DNA of 64,000 nt from Pleurotus ostreatus/Saccharomyces cerevisiae fusant (taxonomy: Eukaryota; Opisthokonta). Below are positions 1-10,988 of this stretch, in pieces. The notes under the pieces were generated by a model. That model did not search any database, was not told the DNA's origin, and worked only from the letters and a program-made list of their open reading frames with translations. Numbering within the stretch: the first letter of the stretch is position 1; every line of letters starts with the position of its first letter. The stretch spans positions 1 through 64,000 of the forward strand of contig JAMQCK010000027.1 of the NCBI GenBank assembly GCA_024196135.1, in the 5' to 3' direction. A program made the position numbers and the translations under genes.

Positions 1-887
1 TCTTGTGATCTCCCATTGCGCGGGGTTAACAGGCGACCCGACCATCTGGGACCAAGGCGCGATCGGAGCTGGCGACGACTGAAAGGACAGTCGGAGATAG
101 ATTGAAAGGATCGCAATCGACAAAGCAATTCCGCAGTGGAGATCGAATGGAGTGCCAAGACCGACGTTTTGTTGTTGCAATTCAACGCGTCGCGTCTGCG
201 CGTCAAATATGGAGGTGGTCAGCACACCGCGGGTCAGAGCTCAAGGTGACTCACCTACCTACCGATTCCCAGCTATTCTCTCCTTTACCACTTTCCCTCG
301 CGCAAGACGATGCGTGGCTACTTGGTGGGCAACCTGGTTCTTTTGTGCATGTCCGGATTTAAAGGATGCAGCCTTCGCAGAGAACAAAGAATACTTTCAA
401 TCCAAGATAACCTCCTGGTTTTCTGGAATAATTCCGGCCGGCGATGCACAGGCATGGTGCCCCAGTCCACGGACGTTCGCTTCAAAAGACAACAATTTCC
501 CAAACGGGAAGGCGGGTCATGCACGCCCTCAGAGACAAACAATGCACAACATTGCCGCCCCCATTGTACGAATAAACTCATGAGGGTAGGCACATAAGGT
601 GGTTAGAGACCTCTAAGAAGTAGATCTAAAAGCGAATAGATTGCATTGCAAGCAGGTATAAGACCGCACCGCTTAGGGTACAGAAAATATAGGAGAAGAT
701 ACACGTATGTGAATACATAGTCGTGCCGGGAACCGTTCGTCGTTTATTATGCTTCTCTGCGTCTTCTTGTCGTATGGATGTGCATCGCGGTCGGGCAGCC
801 CTTGACTGTCACACCCACGACACACCTCCAACGCCTGACCTGCACCTTCGCCGCCCCCCGAGGAGATATGGGCTCGCACCCTCCCCC
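1..887. other. No gene recognised (left edge)
   Basis: Several overlapping open frames of 86-143 codons exist on both strands between 100 and 960, but none has a recognisable motif or a supporting intron structure. The right part is probably the 3' flank of the copper-fist gene that ends at 888. Confidence 0.5.
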
Positions 888-2727
888 TCACCAGAACGCG
901 TCTATTGGGCGCCCTGCAGCGAAGTCCTCCCCGCAGCCGGCGAGCGCGGAGGCCCATCCACCGTCGACGAAGGCGCTGCGGGAGTCCCCGATGTCGAGGA
1001 CATTCTGGCCGCCCACGTCGAGCGCGCTATGGCTGCCCGCGTCGACAGCGTTGCGGTTACCCCCAACGCCGAACGCGTCCCGAAAGCTCTGCACCGAGCT
1101 TGCGCCCGACGACGAGGAGCTCGACGACGACCGGCTGCGCATTAGGTCGGGCACAGCGGATAGGTGGGGGTGGTACATCGGGTCCGACGGCATGGGAGGC
1201 ATCGAGTCCTGCGGCATAGAGGGCATGCCGTCCGAGTACGCCATCTCCGACATAGACTCAGGCAGAGACGGCATGGACGACATGGGGTCCGAAAGCGACG
1301 ACATCGAGTCCGTCCAGCACTCAACCGCGCCGCAGCGGCAGGCGCCCGGTGGGCAGGCGCAGCCGAGCCCGTCGAAGTCCATGCAGAGGGACAGAGGGGG
1401 TGCCGACCGCGTGCCCGCGACGTCCGCGCTATCCCAGAATACACGGTCCTCCGAGGTGAACGAGGGGACTTCGATGCGAGGAAGCGTAGGAGGGTATGCG
1501 CTATTTGGTGGTTCCGCCGGTGCGTGGCCGATCCACTCGTTGGCGACGATGCGAGCGTTCATGTCGATGTCGACGTGGCTGCTAAAGTCGGACACCGAAT
1601 CGTACGCCGAATGTACGGAGGCAGAGCCGAAGCTCTCCGCGCTGCCATTGTTGGCGGACATTTCCAGCAGGCGATTGCCATTGTAGCCATCCGAAACCTG
1701 GCAGAACGGCGAGGGCTCGGAGAACCAAGTGGCAAAGTCGTCCGGTAGGGAGGGGCTAGATATTATGTTGGTAGGCTGTGAAGATAGGTGCCGCTCGCGA
1801 TGCTCAGACGACGGCCTGTCGATCGGCGACGAGTGTCCGTGGTAATGAGCGTGCTGATCGTACGCCCTGCCATACGGGCTGTACTCGTTGGGGTGGGTAC
1901 GAACACGCGCCGCGTGGGGGATCGACGGGTCATGCGCTGGGTGCAGAACGGAGGGATCGGCGACGAGCATCTCCTGCTCTAGCGCGAGGGAGTCGGATAG
2001 AAATAAGGGGAATTCGGGGTGTTGGGGGCTAGGTGATGCTTTGATGGCCAGCGCAGGTTTGACGGACGACGAGCGCAGGGGCTTCGGTACCTTGACCTTC
2101 GCCTTCGGCGCGCGCGGAACGCAACAGTCGCACTGTGAGCCGGATTTGCAGCTGCTTTTGACTTCTTCTGCGTGGGGATCAGCAAGGCAGAAGGAGCGTC
2201 AAGGATCGGGGGATGCACCTCTATGTTCTGGCTCCGCCGAAGTCCTGTCCGCCGCGACCCCGAGAGTAGCCGACGCACCCAACGCTTCCGGCAAGCCGTT
2301 GGGAAACGCGGGTTGCTCCAGGGCCTTGGACAAACCTGCGATCGAGACGTCGTCTTGTGGATGAGCCCACCGTCCGATCCCGGGAAGTAGCGAGGCTCAC
2401 CAGTCTTCGCGCAGCCGACTTCGCCTTCCTTCTCGCACACGCACTTCACGTGCACTTGCTTCGTCTTCCGCAGCTCCCGGCAGTGCTCGCACTGCGTAAC
2501 GGGCCTTCCCTTTCTCTTGATTTCGAACAGCGGGCGATCAGAGTGCTTGCAGGTTGAGGATCGGTGACCCTTGATGCAGGTTCCACTGCGGCGATCGGTC
2601 AGTCATCGTGCAGCGGCGATGGGGGACGCGATGCTCACCAGGCATATTTTATGTTGTTAACGAGGACCTGGGAGCGCGATCGCGGCGATCAGTCATATGC
2701 GCAGGGAACTTTCGGAAGACGCACCAT
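888..2727 (-). CDS. Copper-fist transcription factor (Ace1/Cuf1/Mac1 family)
   Basis: Copper-responsive DNA-binding regulator of copper and metal homeostasis genes, expected in the nucleus. Exons (minus): 2727-2725, 2667-2639, 2585-2401, 2335-2219, 2167-888; they sum to 537 aa. The N-terminus reads MVLVNNIKYACGTCIKGHR, followed by the zinc-binding STCKHSDRPL and the basic minor-groove loop EIKRKGRPVTQC, then CEHCRELRKTKQVHVKC: a complete copper fist over about residues 1-65. A Cys cluster CKSGSQCDCC follows at the start of the last exon, and a second, CACPPGACRCG...C, lies near the C-terminus; such clusters bind Cu(I) in this family. The rest is Ser/Met/Pro-rich and probably disordered. All four introns are 51-65 nt and GT-AG. 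The first coding exon is only the ATG. The fist is near certain; whether it activates copper uptake or detoxification genes cannot be told from sequence. Confidence 0.93.
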
Positions 2728-4079
2728 ATTTGTAGAGTAACCAACGACGCCAGGCGCTGCGCTAAGCGCGCCCCGCCAGCGACGAGCGCAAGACGTGCTA
2801 GGGAACACAGAGCACTAGCACTGATATACTTCTTTGAACGAACATGAGGGGGGAAGGAGGGGGAACGTGGTTATATGTCGCCGGGGCGCGATCCATTTAT
2901 TTGACGCACAGACCATGGCGAATCCCGGCCATCAGTCAACAGAGCCAAACAGGGTACAGCTCCATCCGGAAGGCCGCGTTCATCTGCGCTCTCCTGCCTC
3001 GCTCCACCCGAGCTTCATGCGAACGTTCGAGAGCAGCGCTGGATGGCCCATCGACAACATATGCAGCAGCTGATGTCTGTATGCACGGCACTTTCCACCA
3101 ACGACCGTCCTTGCATCCACCATCGTGCCTCCATGGACCCATCGAAGCCACGGCGTCCTCTTCGTATCGTCTTCGAGCCCGGTATAGCAAGCGTGGCGAT
3201 AGTCGGGCATGAAGATGCCCTAAACACATGCCGCACCGTTGCAATGCCAGCGCATCCCGCGAGGCTCTCAAATGGAGATCCTGACCCGTTCCCGACGCCG
3301 ATTCCTGCCAGAGAGGCTGCGCAGTCCCGCAACTCCAGGCGAACAAATACGCCAAATGGTGGCGCGGATTTCAGACACCCTCTGCACAGCAGGTGTACTT
3401 TCGAGTACCATGACGCATTGCGTGGAAAAAGCCAACATTCCTCCGAACAAAACGTGGTGTTGACGAGGGAGGGCAGTGCAAGAGACCGGAGAGCCGTAGA
3501 GCTGCAATAGACCGTCTGCCGTCTGCCGCATTAGGTATCCGGGCGTCATGGGTATCATCCGATAGCAGAAGCCATTCACTCACCGGTCATCTAAGAACGA
3601 CCGTCGTAGGATTGCGAAGCAGCAGCGGACCAGTACCTGCGTTGAGTAAGGGCGCCTTGTCGCAGAAATCGCAGGTGCGAATAGCACGAAGCACGTCTTG
3701 CCCTCGAGGTCATCTAGACAAGGCCGCTGAGAGTTCCCCGTGTCCTGAAGCCAAGGCCGGAAGACGTGAAGACGTCAAAGGTCCAAGGTCGAGGTGGCCG
3801 CGCGACAAGGGCGGTTGACGATATCGGTTGGACGCATAGCCCGAGAGGCAACTTTGGCACAGAAGGAGTCGGTCACATAGATGAGATTAAGACCGCGAAC
3901 TATACACTAGAGCACATAATGAAATCCTATCAACCGCGTGGTCAGTACGCCTTCCCATCCACTGCGCAAACACAACTCACCAATCTATAACACGCCAAAG
4001 CGGCCCTTAGGGCTCCTGCGGATACTCCACACGGTTATCGCTCCTCTATAGATCCTCCGTTCCTCCAACCGCGCCCCCC
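2728..4079. other. Intergenic, no gene recognised
   Basis: Upstream region of the copper-fist gene and downstream region of the small SPT subunit gene. It has overlapping open frames on both strands (for example around 2936-3355 and 3043-3510) without motifs, splice structure or coding bias that I can defend. Confidence 0.5.
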
Positions 4080-4655
4080 TCACAACTCCGTCGCGATATG
4101 CGACCCAAACGCCGCGGTGCTCGCCGCGCCCGACCACTCCTTGAAGGCGTTGCCCTCTGCATTGCCCTCGCCCCAGATGTAGTACACGGCGCGCCGGTGC
4201 ATGACGAGGACGTGTTGCGGGAGGTACTTGAAGATGGCGGTGAAGATGAGGCTGAAGAGGACGAGGAAGATCGAGGCTGTGGGTGGGCGCGTTAGTACGA
4301 TCGAGTGGGTAGGCGGGAAAGTGTCGGGAGGGTGCGCACTAGGCGAGTGGGATTCGTAATGATGGGTGAAGTGGAGGGGTGTATATGTGGTGATGCAGCA
4401 ACAGTCGGAGGCCTGGTCGGAAGAAGGAGGTCGAGGTGTGCGGAAAGAGAGCGCAGTGTTGAGCGGAGAAGTAAGATACGCACTAATGAGAATCTTCTCC
4501 CAAGGCTCAAGCATAGAGAAGATGAGCGTCCCCTCTACCCATATCTTCCACCTCCATAGCATCATGCTGATCCTCGACCGCGTCTGCGGCGGCTGGCAGG
4601 TCCTGTTGGGCTTCGCATTGGGGTACTCCCGCGGGGTGTGCTGCATGGTGGACAT
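4080..4655 (-). CDS. Small subunit of serine palmitoyltransferase (SPTSSA/Tsc3-like)
   Basis: Small activating subunit of serine palmitoyltransferase, which condenses serine with palmitoyl-CoA in the first step of sphingolipid synthesis at the ER membrane. Two exons, 4655-4484 and 4276-4080, give 122 aa. The spliced core is MLEPWEKILI joined to TSIFLVLFSLIFTAIFKYLP and QHVLVMHRRAVYYIWG; the MLEPWE motif before the hydrophobic helix and the PQH motif after it are the hallmarks of the family. The 207-nt intron (4277-4483) is long for this window but has a consensus TACTAAC branch point 15 nt before its AG. About 35 polar residues precede the first helix, and a tail of about 30 residues follows the second. 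The start at 4655 is the first Met of a plausible N-terminus; a Met at 4646 is also possible. Confidence 0.85.
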   Translation of the reverse strand: MSTMQHTPREYPNAKPNRTCQPPQTRSRISMMLWRWKIWVEGTLIFSMLEPWEKILISAYLTSPLNTALSFRTPRPPSSDQASDCCCITTYTPLHFTHHYESHSPSAHPPDTFPPTHSIVLTRPPTASIFLVLFSLIFTAIFKYLPQHVLVMHRRAVYYIWGEGNAEGNAFKEWSGAASTAAFGSHIATEL

Positions 4656-5635
4656 AGTGTGCAGAAGGAGAGCAAGCAAGAGCGTGTCAAGGGAAAGAGG
4701 GTTGTGGCGGGAACGAGGGAATAACGAGAAGATGACCACTGAGTTCGCCGACGCTGTCGTCGCCGTCGTTGTCTGCAGCGACCGCGAGAACGCGGTCCGA
4801 TTCGGCCATGTGCAAACACGCACGTGACTAGTAGTGTCACGCCTTCGTCACAGTTCATTTCCGAGCTCTGTCGCGACGATTGGGTGTTCCTTATAGCTTA
4901 GAGGCCGTCTCCTCTGGCCCTTGAACTCATATGAGTATACACGCTTTTCTTCATAGAAGCAGGCACACCTATGTGCCATTCATTTGACGACATCATCTTA
5001 TCGGCCCTCGGAATCGGGCAAGGTCGAGCGTCCCATTGAGAAGGGCGATACTGTGCTGATGAGAAGTAACGGTCCTGTAAGGTCTATTCCTAAGGTGAGT
5101 AAGTGAAGCGGACTGGCTATGTGGATGGTTACCGGTCGGTCAGAAGTTGGTGAGTCATCTCAACACCCACGTGCGCCATTAGCGGACCGGCGCTTACAGA
5201 GCGTCATGCACTTGCTTCACACCAGACCAATCATCAGAAGATCTTCAGAGGCAACCACGGCAGACTCTTGACGCAAGCACTCGCTCTTGGTTTGTCTACC
5301 GACTACTGTACGCTCCCCTTCGTTCCCAGCCTTGGTAACTCTGTTCAACTCGTTGGGTATAGGTCCCCCGGGCATCCCCTCGACAAATACCAGCAATAGC
5401 GGGATTATATAGGTCCTGGTACCTCCCCCTCATCTCCCTTCATCACCAGTCGACAGTGGCTATCGCTCAGAGTCCCGTCACTTGCGCCCGACGCGCTGTC
5501 TCTCTCCCGATCAGACATCTCACGCCAACAAGAATCAGCCACCGCATTCCTCCGGGCCGTCCCCACCCTCTTGCCTACTTCCTCAATCCCCTCACAACAA
5601 CACCCCCCACGCACCGCCAGCACATACACACCAGC
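4656..5635. other. Intergenic / promoter region of the isomerase gene
   Basis: No coding sequence recognised. The stretch before 5636 is pyrimidine-rich, as expected of a fungal promoter and 5' leader, and has a TATA-like sequence at 5405-5411. Confidence 0.5.
5405..5411 (+). promoter_or_regulatory. TATA-like element upstream of ribose-5-phosphate isomerase
   Basis: TTATATAG-type sequence about 225 nt before the upstream ATG at 5636, followed by a long CT-rich leader. Prediction from sequence and position only. Confidence 0.35.
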
Positions 5636-6038
5636 ATGTCGCTCTACGCCTCCCAGGGCTTCATCCAGAAGCTGCCGCGCAGCCCGGTCCCGATGCCCTC
5701 GTACGTGTGTTGTCACCCGCTCGCGACGCGCGACCGCTGACGGGCTTGCTGCCATCCTTGTATTGCTCCTCGAACACCTTGCCGTCACCCCGTCTGTCGT
5801 TCGGCCCCACGCGCCGCGTAACGCCGATGCATACCGCCGACCGTACAAATATTATTCCGCCGCCTTCTCATCGTTCCCTCATCTCTCAACTCATCTAACT
5901 CACCTTCCCCTCCTATTCCCCCTCCACTTCTACGCATTGACGCACGTCCTGGCGTCGACACACGAACTGCACGAACCCCGCCCGTCTTGCTGTGGGCGCA
6001 TCTTCTTCGCGCTCATCATCCGTATACCGCCCTGAACC

Positions 6039-7587
6039 ATGTCTACCACCTCTACGATCACCGTCACTGCGCTACCCAGGCCAGCACCTCATGCAGGTGT
6101 GTGCCCTGCTTACCCTTCCTTACCCTTGCTAAGATCTCTCCCGCAGGTCATCATGAGCCCGACCCCGTCCTTGTCCTCCCAGCTCAGCCCCCCGTCCTCT
6201 CCGCGATCGAGCGCTCCAAGCAGCTCGCCGCGCACAGCGCCGTCGACGAGTTCGTCACCCCGAACATGAAGGTGCGTGTCGATCATTCCAGCCCTCTCCG
6301 CGCCTTCCCCGCGATCGTCTCATTCACCAGCATGTCATGTCGTCATAGCTTGTGCCCCTTCCCCACTTGCCCGTCCCATGCCCGCTCTGCCGATATCCCC
6401 GCCTCCCTCGCGCATCCCCTCAAACCTCGCGCATCTCTACCTATTCCACCCCGCCCACTATGCTTACACGCATCCCCAGATCATCGGCATTGGCTCCGGG
6501 TCCACCGTCCCCTACGTCGTCGAACGCATCGTAGCACAGGGCGCGGACGCAAACCGGGACCGCATCTTCGTGCCGACGGGCTTTCAGAGCAAGGCGCTCA
6601 TCCTGAACTCGAAGCTGAACCTCGGCGACGTGGAGCAGTTCGGGGATATCGACGTGACGATTGACGGCGCGGATGAGGTGAGTCGGGGATAGCTGGTTCG
6701 TGAGTCGTCAGCGGGTGCGCTGGTGCGCAGGCGGACCGCGCTAGTGTGTTGACGGGCTGTGTGGCGGGATGCCCTACCGTATTGTGTGCGGACAAGTGAC
6801 TGACGGATGATTGGCTCTAGGTCGACAGCATCGAGCGCGGCCTCAACTGCATCAAGGGCGGCGGTGCATGCCAGCTGCGCGAGAAGGTCCTCGCTGAAGC
6901 CGCCAAGACATGGGTCGTCGTCGCCGACCACCGCAAGAACTCGGACGTACTCGGCACAAATGTATGTAACGAACGCCGATAGCCACTCCGCTTAGTCCAG
7001 CTGTGTGCCGACCAACGTTCGTCGAGCTCGCGCTAAACCCTTCCCAGTTCAAGCCAGGCGTACCAATCGAGGTAGTGCCCTTCGCCTACCTTCAGGTACT
7101 AAGCCGACTACACCACATGGGCTCGCCGGACGCGAAGCTCCGGATGGCAGTGGCGAAGGGTGAGTCGTAGACGGCGTTAGGTGGTAGGGGTGAAAGCTGA
7201 TTTCGTGCTTTCCAGCCGGCCCGGTGGTCTCCGATAATGGCATGTTCATCATCGACGCGCCTTTCCCGCCTGAAAAGCTTGAAGATCCAGCGAAGGTAAG
7301 GGTTTCGTGATTGCGTTGCAGACTGTCCATGGGGCTCGAAGTGTGCCGTACCGTGACTGACAATCGCTTCCAGCTCCTGCATGAAATCAAACTCATTACC
7401 GGCGTCGTCGAGGTCGGCCTCTTCTGCAAGATGGCGCGGGCGTGCTACTTTGGGAATGAGGTGCGTAGCATGTCGAACGTGCAAATGGGCTCGTTGACTC
7501 ACTGACTGTCCGATACAGGACGGAACGGTCACCGTTAAGTGGAACGATGGGCGTGTGCAGAAGATCGATGCCGACAGGACTCCTTGA
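6039..7587 (+). CDS. RKI1: Ribose-5-phosphate isomerase A
   Basis: Interconverts ribose-5-phosphate and ribulose-5-phosphate in the non-oxidative pentose phosphate pathway, normally cytosolic. Eight exons: 6039-6096, 6147-6271, 6480-6677, 6821-6961, 7048-7159, 7216-7295, 7374-7460, 7519-7587; 289 aa with all phases consistent. Family motifs in order: [23 protein letters not shown] (phosphate-binding loop), [21 protein letters not shown] (catalytic Asp region), [14 protein letters not shown] (catalytic Lys and Glu loop), [56 protein letters not shown] and [13 protein letters not shown]. Length fits the eukaryotic RpiA family. An upstream ATG at 5636 opens a 65-nt exon that could splice in frame to 6080 and give a second N-terminus (see findings). 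Confidence 0.96.
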
Positions 7588-8451
7588 GCCATCCTCGTCG
7601 TTCGTGCAGTCCCGATCGTCGGCCATGAGGCTCAGACTCATGATCTCAGCGAAACCAATGATTCAGGCGTCGTCGCTTTCCCAAGCGCCGTCTCCCCCAG
7701 TAGACTCAAGACGAAGTTCTGTTGCAAATGTACCATACGGAAGTACAATGTCTACTAATCCCTACATGCTAGCAATAGTAACTTATTTGAAGCAATGTCT
7801 GACCGGATACGCCACTTCCACTGCGCAAGATCGACGCCGTTGACGAGGCGGGCTGGATGGTGCGAATGCCCTTGACGATCAGGGCTTAACAGAAGTCGGG
7901 AGTACGCACAGAATGGAAGTGGGCCGAACCTGTCTTCAGTGAAATTGGTCTCGCGAAAAGGTTGTTGGACCCAAGCAGTGACTTGCGGTCTATAATAGAG
8001 CGCGAAGGAGAACTTGTTTGTCGACAGGAACGGCCATAAAAGCAGAAATAACACGTGGGCGCTTGGGTCGGCAGCTTCGGCGACTGCCGACGCTCGGCTC
8101 TTTCATCTCTTTCAGGCGCCCCACCGGCACTCGCTGTCCGCATGTTCTCAGCGAGGCGGCGACCAGGTTTTCATACTCGCTCGGCTACACTTGACAACCT
8201 TTGCTTTTGCAGCTACGACAAGTTACAAAGGACATCTGCGATTGATTAACCATGACAACGACAGAGGCCACGTCCATAACGGGCATCCCTTGTAAAAGAC
8301 TATCTATCTATTGGTCCTGACACGCAGGTATAAAACGAGATGGAAAGCACCGTAGGTCTATTCAGAACCACCACATCTCCAGCTACGAGCGACTGCAGAC
8401 TCGACAGACGCCGACGAAGACGCGAGGAAACCAGCTCGATAGACGCCCGCA
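7588..8451. other. Intergenic, no gene recognised
   Basis: Terminator side of the isomerase gene and promoter of the next gene. A TATAAAA box is visible at 8329-8335. Confidence 0.5.
8329..8335 (+). promoter_or_regulatory. TATA box upstream of the 8452 gene
   Basis: Perfect TATAAAA 117 nt before the ATG at 8452, in the usual position for a fungal core promoter. Confidence 0.5.
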
Positions 8452-9177
8452 ATGTCGCCGAAGTCCGCACCCACTTCGTGGAACCTCTATCTCGCATACT
8501 ATCTAGTGGACGACCTCCGCGTCGCGCTGCTGCTCGTACCACCAAAGCCCTCTTCCGGGTGTACGGCGTACCGCTGGCAGATCAACCGTGACTCGTACAT
8601 CCCGACTGTCTGGCACAAGCACTTCGAGAAGACTAGCGATGCTGGCGACGTACTCAGCCTGCACTTCGTGGCACAGGTGCCGACGGAAAAGCACGCTGCA
8701 CTGTACAATGTCCTCGTGAAGGACCTCTGCGTCGCCAGTGCGTATAACCGCCGCGGTTGCGAGGAGTATGGCCCGAAAGTTTGGGCAGTGGACGCACTGG
8801 ATGTAAGTACGATGATCCTCGTATATGGTCGGGTCGCTGACAAGTCTTTTCAGGCACTGGCGAAGGCGAGCATCATTACTGTCCGCGGCCTGAACGAGGC
8901 GACGGAACCAGACCTTCGCAGACAACTGCTGGCAAGCCTGGTCAACTATGGCTTTGAGTCATGCCAGCACAGTGGTCGACGCGACGCGACGCTGCTGCCG
9001 TTGCTTCCGCTATCTAAGACTCTGGAGAATGAGTCGCAGAATGTTACCACCGAGAGGTCGCGCTCGCCATTTCGCATAATCCGCGACGCCGTATGGGTCC
9101 GGTCGCGCGCGCCGCGCTCGCGCTGTGGATCCCCACACTCGTCGGCGATACAACGGGAACGAGTTGCATCTATGTAA
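8452..9177 (+). CDS. Unrecognised small protein, 224 aa after splicing
   Basis: The frame is open from ATG 8452 to 9177, but it contains a convincing 51-nt intron at 8803-8853 (GTAAGT ... CTGAC ... TTTTCAG) that is a multiple of three, so the unspliced frame reads straight through. The spliced product has an N-terminal half beginning NLYLAYYLVDDLRVALLLVP, a middle with VLSLHFVAQVP and CEEYGPKVWAVDALDALAKA, and a basic Ser/Arg-rich tail after about residue 170. The layout (compact N-terminal domain, then W-(x)n-ALxAL helix) resembles small basidiomycete-restricted domains such as DUF6914, but I cannot claim homology. No signal peptide or membrane segment is seen. A TATA box lies just upstream, which supports expression. 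Confidence 0.6.
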   Translation: MSPKSAPTSWNLYLAYYLVDDLRVALLLVPPKPSSGCTAYRWQINRDSYIPTVWHKHFEKTSDAGDVLSLHFVAQVPTEKHAALYNVLVKDLCVASAYNRRGCEEYGPKVWAVDALDVSTMILVYGRVADKSFQALAKASIITVRGLNEATEPDLRRQLLASLVNYGFESCQHSGRRDATLLPLLPLSKTLENESQNVTTERSRSPFRIIRDAVWVRSRAPRSRCGSPHSSAIQRERVASM

Positions 9178-9446
9178 GGCAGGAAGAGATGGAAGGAGTT
9201 CACGGTTCACGATGAGGTGAGAAGGGATTCTGTTGGCAATCATCGAGACTTCAGTAGATACTTAGTCTAAGCTGTTGCCGTAGTACAGTCCAGATGTATC
9301 ATAATATTTGCACATATCTGTTCTAGGGATTGACGCGCACATTATCCGTATCTCGTAGTTGCGCCGAGTGGCCGAGTGGCCGATCGACTTAGAACCAAAG
9401 TCAGACCTATGTACAAAGGGAAGTGGAGAATACGACGCTCACATCA

Positions 9447-10153
9447 TCATTGGTGAAAACCCTCCCTCACGATGAGCTCCATCGCATCGATAGTAGCAGA
9501 GAAGCTCTTAGAAGATGAGCCGACAAGGCCCCACCAAGCCTCTTCCTCGAGAATGTTGGCTTCAAGCTGGATGGTGGTGACGAGGGAATAGAAGAAATCG
9601 GTGAGGTCTGGGTTGGGGAGAGAGAATAAGACGCGGTACTCCCAAGACGTGTTCCCAGCAGAGTGCGACTTGCTGAAGTTGGCCCATCCCCTCTCTCGAG
9701 CGTCCCTCAGATTAAGGAAGGTCGCTTCGATGACGGATGCAAGCTCGAGAGGGTCGATGACCACTCCGAGGGCCTCGAGGAGAAACTTGACGATCTTGTC
9801 GACCATGACGTCGACGGTCGCGTCGGTGCGAATGATCGTCGTGCGTTTGTACTTATGTAGGGTGAGGCTTCCGCCGTGGAGTGCGTCGACCGAGCGTTTG
9901 AATCCGGACCAGTCGAAGGTCTTGCAGTCGCCATTGAACTTGACGAACCGACCGGTATAGCTCAGGGTCTGAAGGCTGGCGGGAACGAGGGCCTCAGGAA
10001 GCTTGGCGAACGGTTCAAAGTCTGCAAAATGCGGTCAGCGTGGCATCCATCAAGCGCTCTGAAGTAGCCACCGACGCTTAGAGGATCTGCGAATAATCGA
10101 TTAGCAAATTAGACCGTTATAGTGTCGAGCCATACGCACTGGACGTCGGACAT
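9447..10153 (-). CDS. Cyt-like (CytB / volvatoxin A2-type) pore-forming protein homologue
   Basis: Toxin-family gene, described only. The main exon runs from an AG at 10022 to the stop at 9447 and is open well upstream of the internal Met at 9806. The C-terminal half shows the order of elements in the cytolytic delta-endotoxin fold known from Bacillus Cyt proteins and mushroom volvatoxin A2: a helical segment (LASVIEATFLNLRDAR), an aromatic turn (RGWANF), the strand SWEYRVLFSLPNP and the strand FFYSLVTTIQLEA. The N-terminus is less certain: a 14-nt first exon at 10153-10140 and an 11-nt microexon at 10086-10076 would keep phase and give about 199 aa. No signal peptide is seen, as is usual for fungal members. 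It is divergent to a paralogue at 10989 across about 840 bp. Family assignment is from motif order; cytolytic activity is not shown. Confidence 0.68.
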
Positions 10154-10988
10154 GCTGATAAGTGTAAACTGAGGAACTGCTCCTCCAAGAAGAAAGCCGC
10201 ACTCATATAGTCCCTCGCTGAATGGCTTTATTGATGATGGCGAGCACCTACAGCTACTCTCGAGATCGCGGATGACAGAACCTAGTAAACGATGCAATGC
10301 ACTTACTGAATGTGTCCTGTACGATACCAACGGGTCAGCACAGTACCTGTTGTATATGTTAAGCTCATGGCTGTACAAAACATGTTATGCTGTTCAGCAA
10401 GGGGGCAGCAAAGTAGCCGTATCACCGTTTTATTAAAGGGAGAAACGCAGCGGGGTTCATATCACACACCTCTGTCGAAGAGCATCCGACATAGCCCAAG
10501 ACTGCAGTAGGGACATGCGGTGTGGATACGCCGTACACCCGCCCCAGTGGCACAGGAGGTATCATGATTGCAGCTGCTTAAGGGCCAATGTGTAGTGAAG
10601 TCACACCGGCGTCACATGTGCACGCCAATGCATCCTAACGATCATATACTTCAGCTGTGCATTGATCTCCCGCACAGCTTGCTAGGCAATGACATCCAAC
10701 AGACTCATGCATCGCCGACAGCCTTCAGATGAAAGAGTATATGAAGTCCTGTGTGACCGCTCTTGTGCATCTCACCCATCTCCCTCGCTGCCATGACTAT
10801 GCAAAGGCAGCCTGCTCAAGACTGTTACGAGTCTGTTGCTGGTCAATTGTTCGTATCCGGGGACAACTACCGTCTCAGTCTTGTTTTAACCTGCACGCAG
10901 ACTAGTACTCCCTGGCTTTTTCTGGCCCCCCCGGTGTTCGCCCCCCACTGGTAATCCGTGGCCCCGTCGATCCGCCGCCCATAGGAAA
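10154..10988. other. Shared intergenic region between two divergent Cyt-like genes
   Basis: About 835 bp separating the start regions of the two paralogues, so probably a bidirectional promoter. Short open frames occur but have no support. A first exon of the right-hand gene might lie here (for example after the ATG at 10792). Confidence 0.5.

Noticed and set aside
888..1686. Plus-strand open frames up to 302 codons opposite the copper-fist gene
   Set aside because: They are antisense shadows of the Ser/Met/Asp-rich last exon, without motifs.
9360..9410. tRNA-Ser/Leu-like A box (GCCGAGTGGCCGAGTGG) followed by a perfect 5-bp stem GACTT/AAGTC
   Set aside because: The loop lacks U33, there is no B box (GTTCGAATC type) at the right distance and no acceptor stem; it looks like a chance or strongly decayed resemblance.
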